A DNA stretch of 64,000 nucleotides, from assembly GCA_903813345.2 (NCBI GenBank), contig CAIIXF020000001.1:12385915-12449914 (forward strand). Reading direction: 5' to 3'. Made by a program: the position numbers and the translations under genes. This DNA comes from Owenia fusiformis (lineage: Eukaryota; Annelida; Polychaeta; Sabellida; Oweniidae). Below the pieces are notes generated by a model that was not told the DNA's origin, ran no database searches, and saw only the letters and a list, made by a program, of their open reading frames with translations. Below, one piece after another: positions 24,001 to 36,539 of this stretch (within the stretch, counting starts at the first letter, position 1; the number at the start of each line of letters is the position of its first letter).

Positions 24001-27000
24001 ATAAACAGATAATCCATTTTAACTGAGATGTAATTGTTGTCATAATATGTTTTATGATCACATATTATGAGTACAAAAATGATGTTTGTTCTTTATGAGA
24101 AATGTATTTCTTATGAGATGCACACAGAGTTATGTTAGTGTGCTAATAAAATATGCCCTCTAAGTAGAAGTATGACATTTTACATGTAAATAATATGCGC
24201 AACAGGTTTATCAGCTCTAACTGAAGTGTTTCTTCCCTTGATGTAACAATACACAACTGTAGTGTAGTTTAAATATCTATATTAACAGGGGCAGATCTGA
24301 AAACTGACAGGGGGGACCCAATTTCTGAGCCCCTAAAACCCCAACATTTTTCTGAGCCCTGGGCCCCTCTTCTCAGATCCGACAGTGATGAATTTGGTTG
24401 TTTATAGATTGTTTATGCTTAATTGAGCTCATTTATTAAAATGGATGTTTGAGGTTGCTCATCATACTTGCTTACCATGATTTTCAGTGAAAACTTCATG
24501 TACCTTCTTAATCCAAGATAGTTTCTCATGGCTATAAACTATATTTGATGCTCAGGGAATGATGCTTTGGCATGTTTCAGGCTTAGTTGTGAACTTTTCC
24601 ATTCTCTAGGGGTCGTAACTATTTAACGATTCTATTTCAAATAATAGATTTTCTTCTATACTTGTAGTGACAAGCCTAATAAGGTTGAGATCTTGGATGG
24701 AGCTGAGGGGGTTGTATACGAGTGTAACACTAAGGCACCACGTGATAGCTTCCATCCAGAACTGAGGCCTTTCAATGCATACTCTCCCAATGGAACTGCA
24801 CAGGTATGTGACTACATAATATGGGAAATATTTAATTTACATACATTTATCTGAAGAATTATTAACCAGCAGGTATGTGAATACATACGGAAAATGTTTC
24901 AATTACATGTATTTTTCTCCTAAAGAGATGGCCAAAACTTTCCCTCTTTAATGATTTTCAAATTTTCACTTGAGTTCAAATAGATTTTTAACTGAATTTG
25001 CGGTTTTCAAAAATTTTGCAGAATTTGAGTTTCACTGAAAATTTAATTTTTCCAGTCAACCACCTCATCTCATCTCATATTTGTCACTCACCTTGACACC
25101 TTAGACAGTCATTTGTCATCAGAAACTGGAGTTGTGAGGATTTCCATGGAGAATTGTGAAATACTTGTATGTTTAAAAATCTCAAACTTCTGCCTTTTGC
25201 ACTTAATAAAGATTACATCTAATATATCACGAAATTTGAATTCCCTGGAATTTTGTGACACTTCAGATGAAGCCATTGCAGAATTTATCTTTGAATTCTG
25301 TATTTCATGCAGAAATTGGCGCAGAGTTTGACTTTTTCATGCAGAATTTCTGCCCAGAATTTGCATATTTCTCATGCAGAATACGAGGATGTGTGATTGT
25401 CACAATTGAATGCCATTCTCTATGGAGGATTCACCGTATACCCAAATTAAAATCTATTTATATCCACTTTTATATTCTATTTCAATATCATATTCTGCCC
25501 AGTTTTCTTTGTCAAGGTAGGTGAACTTAGAATTTGCACAAAATCTCTAGGGAAAGAATTTCATTTGTTTGAGAGGAGATTGCTCAGCTGTTTTGGTGTG
25601 AGTCTCTCAAGCAATGTTCAAGAAATAAGGCAACAACCACCTTTAATAAGTCTTGCTTCTTAGAATATGATGCTAATAACCATAAGGAAAGACATTGTTA
25701 CTCTGAGACTTTCATTTGATATTTGTAAGCTTTATTAATGGCCTGAACTGTCTCTGAGGATTACACCATTATTATGGTCCATGATTAGTCAACTTGTTAC
25801 AAAGTACTTGGTACTAAGCTAATATAATGTTATCCATACTTCAAAGTCATCTATTTATTCTGAATACATTGACTTCAGTCCAAATCTCTTTTTTGTAAGT
25901 GAAGTCAATCAAACCAAAAGAAATAATCACTCATCAGATATAATATGAAATATATACCCATATTTAGGTACTTTGACCGGGTGTCACTGATTCCATGTGT
26001 GCTTTATTCTATGAATTTGACTCTTTTTTCTAGGGAGAGCTTGTATATGCTAACTATGGACGCCTAGAAGACTTTGCTCATATTGCTTCTAAGGGGGTGA
26101 ATATCTCTGGAGCCATTGTAGTGATGAGATATGGCAAGATATACAGAGGAAATAAGGTTAGTCAACAATTTTACGTCATGTTCAGTTTTCTTACACAGCC
26201 ACTCTACATCCATGTGGAACTTATGCTGCAAGGATCCAAGTGGATTTCATGTAAAAATCCTTGTAGAATCTGCATGATCAGATTGGGAGTGTAAATGTTT
26301 GATTTTTATTCAGTTTTATAAAACGAAATGCAGTGGCTTATCTTCTTTAAAGACCTCACTTTAGAATGATTTTTCGTATTTCCTAACAATGTGACAAATA
26401 ACTCAAACACAAAGAACCATTTATAGCATCAACTCATCCTTTGTCCAATGGTATTTCAATTTATTCCAAGAGCTGGGACAGTGAATGCCCAATCTTGAAG
26501 GATGACATCAACTATTATCCTCGGTCTCTTTGTGTCATTTAGATTGATCACTGGTCAGAATATGTAGCAGGCCAAAAGTAGTTTGTTCACCACATACAAC
26601 ACGATTGGTTAACATGTAAATGTTAATCATATACAACTTAAAACATATTTTCAGAGAAATTATTACAAACTATTCACCTTCACTATTTAAAGAGATATTC
26701 AGGTACAATAACTTACTATCAGATGCACAGAACTTTTCAACATGTAGAATTTAAAAATATCCAGTTCTATATTTTCAAGATGAATTCACAACATTTCAAT
26801 GCTGAAATTTTGGTCATTGCAATATACAGTAAAGTTATAAACCCGTGACATGCAAGTCCATGGATCTACTGGTGAAATTGTTTTTACAGCAGCTTTCCCT
26901 CAATACAAAATGAAGAGATACAAGATCGTTGGGGAAAAGTCAATGATTTTAATCAAGCAACACCATTAATCAGTGTTAAAGTGGATCACAAGCTTATGTA

Positions 27001-30000
27001 TCCCTGGGAATATCTATGAAGAATCAAATTAGGGGGATGCAGTCACCCTCAGAAAAGATTTACTTGACTAGCCATGCATCAGATAACAGCCTGCGATCAA
27101 ATGAGATTTTTATCACTTGATTTATTGAAGTATTTTGCTTCCCTTGATAAAATTAATTAATGAATTATCAATCTCTGTCATACTTGTACGTGATAATATA
27201 CATCCCACTTGGTCCCGAGACATGTAAAATGGAGTTCAAATAGGTAGACAGATGAAACTCTCTTTTAAGGAGGTAAAATCAAAATATTGAAAATGGAATA
27301 ATAACTTGAAATTAAGTCATAATATCAATTTTTATATATTTTTCAGGTTCAGCATGCAACTGATCAAGGGGCTATAGGAGTTATATTGTATTCTGATCCA
27401 GAAGACAAAGCCATGGACCCTTCTAAGCTATACCCTAATGGGTGGCTTATGCCTGATTATGCTGTTGAGAGGGGGTCTATCTTGCCTAGTATTACTGGAG
27501 ACCCCTTAACTCCTGATATACCAGCAGTTTGTAAGTATAATTGCACTTATTCTATGAATCCGTTCATTTCAATAAATAAAACCAAAGGCAGGCCTGTAGC
27601 CACGGGGAGGGGGGGGGGTCTTTCAACATTTTGAACCATTTTGATTTTGGGCCAAAATTGTTAAATTTGAATCCCCTGGAATTTCCAAAAACTGAGCTTC
27701 CTTTGGCAAAAGTATTATATTAAGATGTTTTGAATAAAGGTTCTTTGTACTCTGTAATACAGGGTTTTACATGTATTTTTCAGCTGGTGCATACCGTCTT
27801 CCAATCTCTAAAGCAAACTTGCCCACCATTCCAGTGCAGCCTATTTCATATAAAGATGCTTATGCCTTGTTAAGGTAAGTGTTACCATTGATTTGTCTCC
27901 ACATCAAATAGCATTAGCATGGTGTAAAAAACATCAGCATCAGCATATTATATATCACTATGGGATGAGCAAAAGTCTGTATGAGTGCTATATACATGTG
28001 CCTAATATGTTACAACTCATGTAATTTTCCTCATAAAAATACCTGTTATACATAGTTATACACAAATGTTAGGAATAGTGGTTGATAAAATCGATGCAAT
28101 ATCTCAAATAATTATTTGATAATTTCATTACAGTAAGATGTCAGGTCCGGCAGGCCGAGAAGATTTCCAGGGTGGCTTTAACTTCTCATACAACATTGGA
28201 CCCGGGTACACCCAGCAGTATACTAACTGGTAAGAACTGAACTTAATACAACATACATGTAGAGATTAGAATCATATTTTGGTAGTGTTGACTTACAGTT
28301 TTTAAGAATATTCAACTGTTTTAAAAGGTCTGATCTGCATAAAGCTAGTTCACATGGCATTTTTATTAATATGATATTAACATTTTACTGTTATTTTCAG
28401 GACTGTCAAACTTGAGGTAAACAATAAACTAGAAATGAGGAAAGTTACAAATATCATAGGTGTCATCAAAGGAATTGTTGAACCAGGTTAGTATAATATT
28501 ATAATGAAACTGGGGTGTGTCAAAAATCAATGAATTATTTATTAGGTGTAGTAATTTTGAATTTCATGCATTTTCAGTTTTTTAATGTGTGACATTTCCA
28601 GGGCAAAAATATCAATATTTATCCGATGGATACTAAATATATATGGGGATACCAACACAAGATGATTCTCGTATACGCCACTAAAATCGTATCCGATCCA
28701 TATGACGTGATATCCAATCGTATCCGACGGATACTATTTTAAAAAATATTTTGAAAAAAAATATTTGAAATATTTTAAATTTTGAAGAAAAAAATTTGAA
28801 AAAATTGAAAAAAAAAATTGAAAATTAATTCGGAAAAAAGTTTGAAAATTGATTTATAGCAATAAAAAAAATGAAAAAAATTGGGAAAAAATTGAAAAAA
28901 TATTTAGAAAGAATTTGAAAAGTTCCAAGGTTATATGCTCAGTAAAAATGAGTTACATTTTTTCATGCAATCATTTTATAAAAATAAGGTCACAGAAAAT
29001 AAAATGAAAAAATAGAATAGAATTAGAAAACAACAACTTTAGGTCAAATTATATGAAGTCCATAAAAAAGTAGCGACCATCGGATGAATATGATATCCTA
29101 TGATTTTCTCGGCTCTCATTTTTATCCACTCTTGGATATCGCCGATCTCCACTCATTCGATGCGCTCACTCGTGGAGATGAGCGATATCCACTCATGGAT
29201 AAAAATGGTATCCCTCAAAAATCATAGCATATCCTCTATTTACTCAAAAAATATTGTTATTTATCCCATATTCTCTGCCGAAATTTATTTCACTCTTTCA
29301 CCACTATTGGAATAAGATATATAGATATGGGATTAATATATTTTACATACATTTGTCTATGAACAGTCTTTTGTGGTCATGATTTTGATTATGATGTCAC
29401 CATCAGAAGTAAGTGATGACATATTGTTACAATGTCAAACTTTTTGGTGGATCGGGTTGGTGTTCGGCGTTCTGCATCTGTCACAAATGGCAGGTGGTGA
29501 CATTTTGCCTGTTAATGCCTTGTTTTATATTGTAAAAAATGGTGATATATCAATTACACTTTATAATTCCAATTAATTAAAAACCTATTTTAGATCGCTA
29601 TGTTATTGTGGGTTGCCATCACGATGCTTGGACATATGGGGGAGTAGATCCAAACACTGGAACAGCCCTTATGTCACAGTTAATAAAGTCATTGGGAGAA
29701 ATTGAAGATGAAGGTAAGATGTTCTGTTAATTTATAGGTTAATATACAATTCAAAGATAACTTTGTGTTAAGACTTTCTGGAAATTGTAACTGTTGATGG
29801 TACATGTAGATTCATTTTGAATAATATTTGAACTAAATTGCTTTATCAGGGGTTCCAAATTGATAAATAAAAATATATGTTATTTCTTCGTTCAGTATAA
29901 CAAGAATACACATCATAGACTGCATTTTATTACCCACGGTTGCTCTTACTTATCCAAGTGTAAATAAATTATTTCACTAATGGGAGCTAATTGTGATCCC

Positions 30001-33000
30001 ATAATTCTCCATACATGCCCCAACCATAAATTCACTGCTGATTTAAAATCCCCGAGATTAGACTAAATCAATAAACACAATTAAATAAATACTACGTGTA
30101 CAGTTTTTTTATTTGGCAAAATAACGCATCATCGTCTAACCTTGTAATTCAGTCCAATAATATTTTGATATGAAGATTTCATTAATTGATTTATAGCTTA
30201 TATGAAACAACTATGTGGAAAAACAATCAATTTATGGAACTTTTGATAAGAATAAAGACAATGAGGACACGGAGTCACGTAACATCATGGGGATGTTTAG
30301 TTCTTGTGTGTTTGTTTCTTTTCATCTGCTGGATTAACATGGTAATCAAGCCACATACAGGTCAAATAATAAAAGCGAGCATCGATGTTGATATTGGATG
30401 CTGGAATAAAGACTTCAGGAAGATTATTGGAAAAAAGTTTTTCCGCTGTCGTAAAGGTGTTACACCATGGACTAGAGATGATGTCATAAAGGAGTTAGAA
30501 GTATTCAGAGATGTTTATGATAAGCGTCCTGAGCAGAATGTGTTTGGTACTGAAATCATGCAGCAGTTCACACTATGGATGATTATACGCCAACTTAACC
30601 CATTGTACATTATTGAAAGTGGAGTGAACTTTGGACTCGGGACATGGATGTTAAGGCAGGCAGCCCCTCTTGCCAGACTCATAATGATCGATCCCCGTGA
30701 GACTGATAGACTCCGTTATAAAGACCTCATGTATAATAGTGTCTACCTTCACGGAATATCACATTTTAAAGATTTCTCCCAGGTTAACTGGACTAATTAC
30801 ATCAACAACAGAGAGAAGACTCTAGTGTTCTTTGATGACCATCAGTCACATTATAAACGCCTTAAACAAGCCAAAGATCTCGGTTTCAAACATTTGGTAT
30901 TTGATGACAATGGCCACCCAACGAAGGGTGACGTGTATTCTATAAACCATGCATGTGATGCTGGACGCTGTATCACAGATAGGATAGCACCACAGTCTAA
31001 ACATACAATTGTGAAGGACAACTTTGGTACAGCTGAAGAAGCCATAACTGCTGATGATGCATTAGAGATGGCTCAGTACATTCATGACTCCATTGAAATA
31101 TACTATCAGTTCCCTCCATTGTGGCATATATTCGACACAACCAGAGTACAATATTTGCTGCCACATAAGATATCCTACAAGATCAATCCTATCCCTTTGA
31201 TGAACTTGAAGCAGGCAAAGCTGTACCAGAAAAACTTTACTCAGAAACTAAACATTGATGATTTAACTTCATATACAAATATGTGCTATGTTAAATTGAA
31301 ATAGATATTTGGAAATGAAATACTGTGAAATCGGTTTAACCAGTATTTGAACATCTTTTATATTGAGATAATGGGCACTGTTCATGTTTTAACATCAAAT
31401 ACTCATTCAATGACATTCAGAAATACTCATTCAATGACACATAGTGCCAACAATAAACTCCACATTGCCTGCTTAAATCAGCATGGGGTATATTTGAACG
31501 CTTTTTAACACTTTTTAGCAGATTTTAATTAAGAGTTTTACTTTGTAGCTAGGCTTTTAAGGGTCAATTAAACTTTTTAAATATACCAATGGAAGCACAT
31601 AGTGTTCTGTATGATGTTTATATAAGTGTGCCTATATAAGCAGGTAAATGTAAATCTCTATTTAGAATGGGATCAATTGTACCTTTTTATATTAAAAAGC
31701 TTTAATGTATAAATATATAAATGTTAATTTAATCTGTGTTTACTCTCATTTATTGTTCAGATACATGTAGTGAATACTGAAGACAGTCTGTTGATATAGG
31801 AGTTATTAGTACACAATATTCCAACATTGCACATCATGGAAAACACTCATTTTTCTTCTACTCACTGATATACATGAAAAGGAGTTAAGATTTTGATGTT
31901 AGAACTATTCTTTTAGTTAAAAAAAGTATTTCGGGTCTGAATACTGAAATAAGAAAATAAATATTTTATATATGCTGGAAATATACTTGTACCAAAAGAT
32001 TTTAGTGCAGAGTGGGTAAATTACATTTTACTCTTCAAAGTGCAATGTTTATTACAGTGTGTCTTGTTATTTTAGACTGGCGGCCAAGACGTACATTGAT
32101 ATTTGCAAGTTGGGATGCAGAGGAGTTTGGCCTGATTGGATCTTATGAGTGGGTAGAAGATAACATGAAGCAGTTGGCCTCTAAGGCTGTGGCTTATATA
32201 AATCTAGATGGTGCCATCAGAGGTATTATTTTCCTCCTATTCAACTTTGTCAATGAGGATCCTCAAGTGTAACGTCAATGTGTAACCTCAGGTGTAACGT
32301 CAATGTGTAACTTGATACTAATTGATCAATAACATCAATAAACATAAACACAAAAAACGTTGCTATTATGTAAACAGTGATATAACATATGATGTAAAAA
32401 CAGAATTATAGCAAATAGATATGTTACAAAGAAACAACAAAAAACATCAATGTTGTTTATTATCCCATCGAACGAAGTTCGGAGGGATATAGGGAACGCC
32501 TCCGTCCGTCCGTACGTACGTCCGTCCGTACGTACGTCCGTCCGTACGTACGTCTGTCCGTACGTACGTCCGTCGGTCCGTCCGGGCAATAACTCAAATA
32601 CCGTTGGCCCGATTTTGTTCATATTTTGTACACATATACCCTATGGGGGTAGAAGTTCTGCTCGAAAGCCGATTTTCAAAATGGCCACTCATTTCAAAAT
32701 GGCGGCCATTTTAGTGCCGATTTTACAGTAATTTAGGTGCAATATGTAAAACTGTAATAGCAATATGTTTTAAAGGTAAAAAAATTATAAAGGACATTAA
32801 TAAAGCTACAAATGTAGATATTAAAAAAGCACATGGCAGCCATCTTGAAAAATGGCGGCCTTTACTCGTTATTTTACGATTTTTGCCATAACTCGAAAAG
32901 TAGTGGAGCGATTTTGTTCATATTTGGTATGTGAATACTATAAACATTGCACACTGTCTAAAGACACTTTTGGTAGAAGGCGGCCATTTTGAAAAATGGC

Positions 33001-36000
33001 CGCCATTTTAACGTTTTTTACTATAACTCGAAAAGTAGTGGAGCGATTTTGTTCATATTTGGTATGTGAATACTATAAGCATGGCACACTGTCCTATGAC
33101 ACTTTTGGTAGAAGGCGGCCATTTTAACATATTTTACTATAACTCGAAAAGTAGTGAAGTGATTTTGTTCATATTTGATATGTGAAAACTCTAAGCATGG
33201 CACATTGTCTAATAAAACTTTGGGGAGTAGTCGGCCATTTTGAAAAATGGCCACCATTTTTATGTGTGTTATTTTACAAGTACATGTGTGCGATTTTTCA
33301 AAAATTTTATAGGTGGCTTCTTAAAAGCATATTATTTCTTCTGATGACAACTTGGCTAGTGAGCAACCATTTTGAAAATGGTGGCCTTTCTGGTGTGTTG
33401 TTTTATGATATTTGCTATATATTTCGTTTGTAAAAATGCCAGCCATTTCTGTTCGATGGGATTCGCTACGCTTTGGCGTTGCCGTTGTTCTGGTTATTAC
33501 ATTCTCTAATGCTGACATACACTGTAATAATGGAATATTATCTCTGTGTATTTATTAGGTAATTACACATTCACAGCAAGTGCCAGTCCACTTATGCGTC
33601 ATGTTTTGTATGACGCAACCCGCGATGTGCTCTGCGCTGACCAGGACCACCCCGACATGTCTGTATATGAAATGTGGAAGATGCATGATCCAGTTAACAG
33701 CAGCGATCTCCACACATTGCCAAAGTAAGGAGTACCTCCCTGCATTGTATCTCGTAGATGCTATTTACACGTTTTTGCTTTATAATATAGTTAAAGGATC
33801 CAGGACTTTTATAGATGGCAGTTCACACTAATTTTCTCTTGTGGGTAGTTGTCACATATGTCCCATTGGTTTATGTGTAAATATTGCTGTCTTAAAATCC
33901 CAAATGCACTGCTTAAATCAAATTTATATCACATTTTCTCATAATGATTACAAACATGTTTTAAGTTTCAATATCATGAGACCTTGGATATTTTTATTGA
34001 AATTTAATTTAGGAGATTTTTGAAGCATTTTTACATGCTAAAGTAAAAGCCAATGAATTTTTCGCCATCTATTGACAGTCATTAAAGCCATTGGTTTCAA
34101 TGTTTAGTTTCAATTTTATGTTTAGTCATATTTTTAAGCCTTGTTAGTTAATGAAGATTTTAATTTTAAAAAGTACATGATGAAGATGAATAAAACAGAA
34201 AAGGGCATATGTTAAAGAAATCTTTGATTCTGTTATTTTAGGGTGTCTTTAATTGGATCTGGTAGTGACCAATCAGCATTTGTCAATACATTGGGTGTGC
34301 CATCGCTCTGGCCTGTCTACAGACATAACTTCAAAGTAAGTCGCAATTGGCATTTTTTATAAAGTGGGAGCAGAACCATCAGCTTTTACCATATTCGCAG
34401 ATTATATTATAAATGGTTGTGTAAGAATTACTTTGAAAAAATATTTATTATGGTTTTTGAAGATATGTTAAACCTCAGTCACATTTGCTCTATTGTGGCC
34501 CTAGCTTCACAAAATCGATATAGAAAATCCATATCTATATCGTATTGCTTATTGATATCATATCCCTATATTTTATGATGCATATTTTTTTTCTCTTTGG
34601 GAAGCTACAGCCGCTGTACCGTAGCCTTGATCAAATTTGACTAAAGCCTGAAGCATTGCTATTTGAATGTTCTTTTTAGGCCTACCCATTCCAAACTCCA
34701 CCTGCCTACCACACTTCTCTCGATACTTATCGTTACGTGAAAAACTTTATTGACCCACACTTCATGATCCATGAGACAATGGGCAAAGTTGTTGCAGAGA
34801 TAGTGCTGAGACTGGTGGATTCTGCTAAGCTTCCTGTAGATGTTCGAGACTATAGGGATACTGTTTGGAAAGCTTATAATGACACTAAAGATCAATATGC
34901 AAGTCATCTTAACAATAAAAACATCAAATTAGGTAATTTAATGACATTTTTTCACATGAGTTGATTTTTGCATTAGTTCACAAAAGTGTACAAATGATAA
35001 ACTGCCAAAGTTTCATAAAACATTAATTTTATTTTACAATTTAATGAAATCCTGATTAATACTGTGAATTTTTATGTGGATCTGTGTTATCATTTTTTGC
35101 TTTATACCCAATGATTGGTTAAATGTTCATGTACATTTAGTATTTAGTCATCTCAGTTATTATGTCACGCTTTCTATTGCAAATGATTTTTTACATTGAT
35201 TGAATATTATCTGTCATTGTAGATGGTCTGTATTCTGCTGTCAGAGAGTTTGGTGTAGCTGCAGATATGTTTGCCATTAAATATCAGAAACTTTCTATCA
35301 CTAAGTAAGTCCTTTCCTATGATCCAGGGTATGAGAAAATGTAAGATATGCGAATGTTAATGGTTATGTATGGTTATTTCAATTTCACCATCTTTGTTTT
35401 TGATCGGAAATCACCATCAAATGAACAACAATTTGTTGGAAGTTAACTCATACGTTGAAGTTACAACATAACATAATGAAACAAAATCAGAAACTTTTGC
35501 ACTCATTAATCAGATATGAGAATTGTGATTTTGAAGAACACATTGTTGAGTAACAGATTGCTTCTAACATTTTACACATATCTTTTGTTGCCCCTTGTAG
35601 TATATATTACTAGTTAATAAAAATGAAACAATTGTGTTGCAGAACTCTGGAATTACGGAGGCGGAATGACCAAGTGATGCTATTATCAAGGGCATTTATT
35701 CTCCCTTCTGGCCTGCCTGGCAGACCTCAGCTCAAGTAAGCTTTACCTCATGACAACATGACAGTTGTCATGACAACATGACAGTTGTTATGATGACATG
35801 ACAGTTGAAGAATGGAATTGTAGTAAACAAGTTTTTGATTCACCCCCTGCAGGAGTTTAACTCCCAAAATATGAAATATTTGGAACACACCAAGGGGCTG
35901 TGTACCAGGTTTCAGAAAAAGGGGCACAAAGATTTCAAAAATTTGCGAACTCTTCGAGATTTCACAAATGTACAGTATGCTTTTTCAATGTAAATTGAGG

Positions 36001-36476
36001 GTTTTTAACAGTAAATTTTATTTCCTGACATGATTCATGAATAATTTGTTCATTTGGGACATGTTTTCAAAATTTGAAATAATGAATATTTGAGACTAAA
36101 GAATGTGAAGATACATTCGATATAACTCATCGATGAATATCTAATGATGTTTCGACCATTGCTTTGTAAGAATGAAAACCAACAAAAGATGTCACCTTCA
36201 TATGACATACATATTAGGAGCATTGAATAGGAATATAATGCTTAATGAGTAGGCTAGTTCATTAGTTAATATCATTATTTGATGCATTTCAGGAATCTAT
36301 TGCTTTCACCAAGCTCATACAACACATATGGTTCCTCCCTGTTCCCAGGCCTATCAGATACAATCTATGAGGCAACTACATCAGGGGATTGGGAACCAGT
36401 GAAACAACAGCTCTCAGCGCTTATCATAGCTTTACATTCCGCCAGAAACATTCTCAGTGAGGAAACTCTACCCTAG
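21036..36476 (+). CDS. NAALAD2-like: Glutamate carboxypeptidase II / NAALADase-like M28 metallopeptidase, 17 exons, complete
   Basis: The spliced reading frame encodes 781 residues (human GCPII has 750). It is a type II membrane protein: a short cytoplasmic tail, one membrane anchor at about residues 48-69, then an extracellular M28B peptidase with protease-associated and dimerisation regions. Family enzymes remove C-terminal residues from peptides using two zinc ions. All five zinc ligands are visible: H411 and D421 (GCHHDAW...GGVD), E459 (DAEEFGL), D487 (AYINLD) and H589 (AYHTS); the catalytic base is E458. RYGK..RGNKV, ILYSDP and GDPLTP are also conserved. Several substrate-pocket residues differ from human GCPII, so acidic-dipeptide specificity is doubtful. 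The start ATG at 21036 lies just after a splice acceptor, so a 5' exon exists; the candidate at 15466 would add 12 residues in frame. Family assignment is very secure; orthology to FOLH1 or NAALAD2 is not. Confidence 0.95.
22290..22430. repeat. Tandem duplication of about 68 bp in intron 2
   Basis: The block ATATCAGTGCATACAGTGG ... TAAATACACAGTAG occurs twice in direct succession with one or two differences. Confidence 0.85.
23239..23361 (+). mobile_element. GTCACCACC MITE, intron 2 copy
   Basis: GTCACCACCAC ... ACAGGTGGTGAT, followed by ATTTTGCATGTT. It lies 66 bases upstream of exon 3 of the peptidase gene. Confidence 0.65.
28610..29300. repeat. Hairpin-rich, A-rich repeat region in intron 9
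   Basis: Blocks of ATCCGATGGATACTA and GTATCCGACGGATACT are followed by a 200-base A-rich tract of GAAAAAATTG-type words. Then comes a clear hairpin: ATTTTTATCCACTCTTGGATATC and GATCTCCACTCATTCG pair with CGTGGAGATGAGCGATATCC and CATGGATAAAAAT (about 29090-29235). Probably a decayed foldback transposon. Confidence 0.55.
29396..29501 (+). mobile_element. GTCACCACC MITE, intron 9 copy
   Basis: GTCACCATC ... CAGGTGGTGAC, followed by ATTTTGCCTGTT. It lies about 90 bases upstream of exon 10, which carries the first zinc ligands. Confidence 0.6.
30213..31304 (+). CDS. Intronless type II membrane protein with methyltransferase-like motif, nested in intron 10
   Basis: One open frame of 363 codons from ATG 30213; the frame is open from 30186 but without an earlier ATG. 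A basic N-terminus is followed by a membrane segment ([15 protein letters not shown]) near residues 27-41, giving a type II topology typical of Golgi enzymes. The lumenal part contains [17 protein letters not shown] followed by LIMIDP, which resembles SAM-binding motif I and the following acidic strand of class I methyltransferases. FFDDHQSH and [16 protein letters not shown] come further on. I do not recognise a named family or substrate. The gene lies wholly inside intron 10 of the peptidase on the same strand, is not in frame with it, and has its own AATAAA at 31452. An AG acceptor-like site at about 30196 could mark a 5'UTR intron. An intact intronless frame suggests a functional retrocopy or a primitively intronless gene. 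Confidence 0.8.
   Translation: MWKNNQFMELLIRIKTMRTRSHVTSWGCLVLVCLFLFICWINMVIKPHTGQIIKASIDVDIGCWNKDFRKIIGKKFFRCRKGVTPWTRDDVIKELEVFRDVYDKRPEQNVFGTEIMQQFTLWMIIRQLNPLYIIESGVNFGLGTWMLRQAAPLARLIMIDPRETDRLRYKDLMYNSVYLHGISHFKDFSQVNWTNYINNREKTLVFFDDHQSHYKRLKQAKDLGFKHLVFDDNGHPTKGDVYSINHACDAGRCITDRIAPQSKHTIVKDNFGTAEEAITADDALEMAQYIHDSIEIYYQFPPLWHIFDTTRVQYLLPHKISYKINPIPLMNLKQAKLYQKNFTQKLNIDDLTSYTNMCYVKLK
31452..31457 (+). promoter_or_regulatory. Poly(A) signal of the nested gene
   Basis: AATAAA lies about 150 bases after the stop of the nested intronless frame and about 620 bases before exon 11 of the host gene. It is the first canonical signal downstream. Confidence 0.45.
32462..33462. mobile_element. 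1-kb element with ATCCCATCGAAC ends in intron 11
   Basis: The left end ATCCCATCGAAC pairs exactly with the right end GTTCGATGGGAT. After the left end come GAAGTTCGGAGGGATATAG and a CCGTCCGTACGTACG microsatellite (about 32500-32583). Then follow four related internal units, each with TAACTCRAAA and CGATTTTGTTCATATT and, in most, AAAATGGCGGCCATTTT-type palindromes (near 32585, 32890, 33025 and 33142). The AC-to-GG open frames in it are not genes. Confidence 0.75.
35740..35800. repeat. Short tandem repeat CATGACAGTTGT
   Basis: Three imperfect 20-bp units of ATGACAACATGACAGTTGTC directly after the exon 16 donor. Confidence 0.8.
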
Positions 36477-36539
36477 TTATTACGATGTTGATTTCATGTG
36501 GTACATCACTGCTGATTGACAATCGATGATAAATAAACG

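Larger units (their letters stand above)
21031..36537 (+). other. Exon-intron map and poly(A) signal of the NAALADase-like gene
   Basis: Coding exons, all with AG acceptors and GT donors and matching phases: 1, 21036-21311; 2, 21655-21725; 3, 23427-23570; 4, 24668-24803; 5, 26034-26156; 6, 27347-27530; 7, 27784-27874; 8, 28134-28229; 9, 28401-28486; 10, 29594-29713; 11, 32076-32222; 12, 33559-33724; 13, 34242-34335; 14, 34680-34932; 15, 35223-35304; 16, 35643-35735; 17, 36293-36476 with the stop. The coding sum is 2346 nt, exactly 782 codons. AATAAA at 36532-36537, about 55 bases after the stop, is the likely poly(A) signal. Introns 3, 5 and 10 are the longest. Introns 2, 9 and 11 carry recognisable repeats. 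Confidence 0.9.

Noticed and set aside
30186-30212. Earlier start of the nested gene at 30186
   Set aside because: The first codon there is TTG; the first ATG in frame is at 30213.
32335-32731. Open frames with [15 protein letters not shown] / [14 protein letters not shown]
   Set aside because: They are translations of the TCCG/TACG microsatellite inside the 1-kb element.
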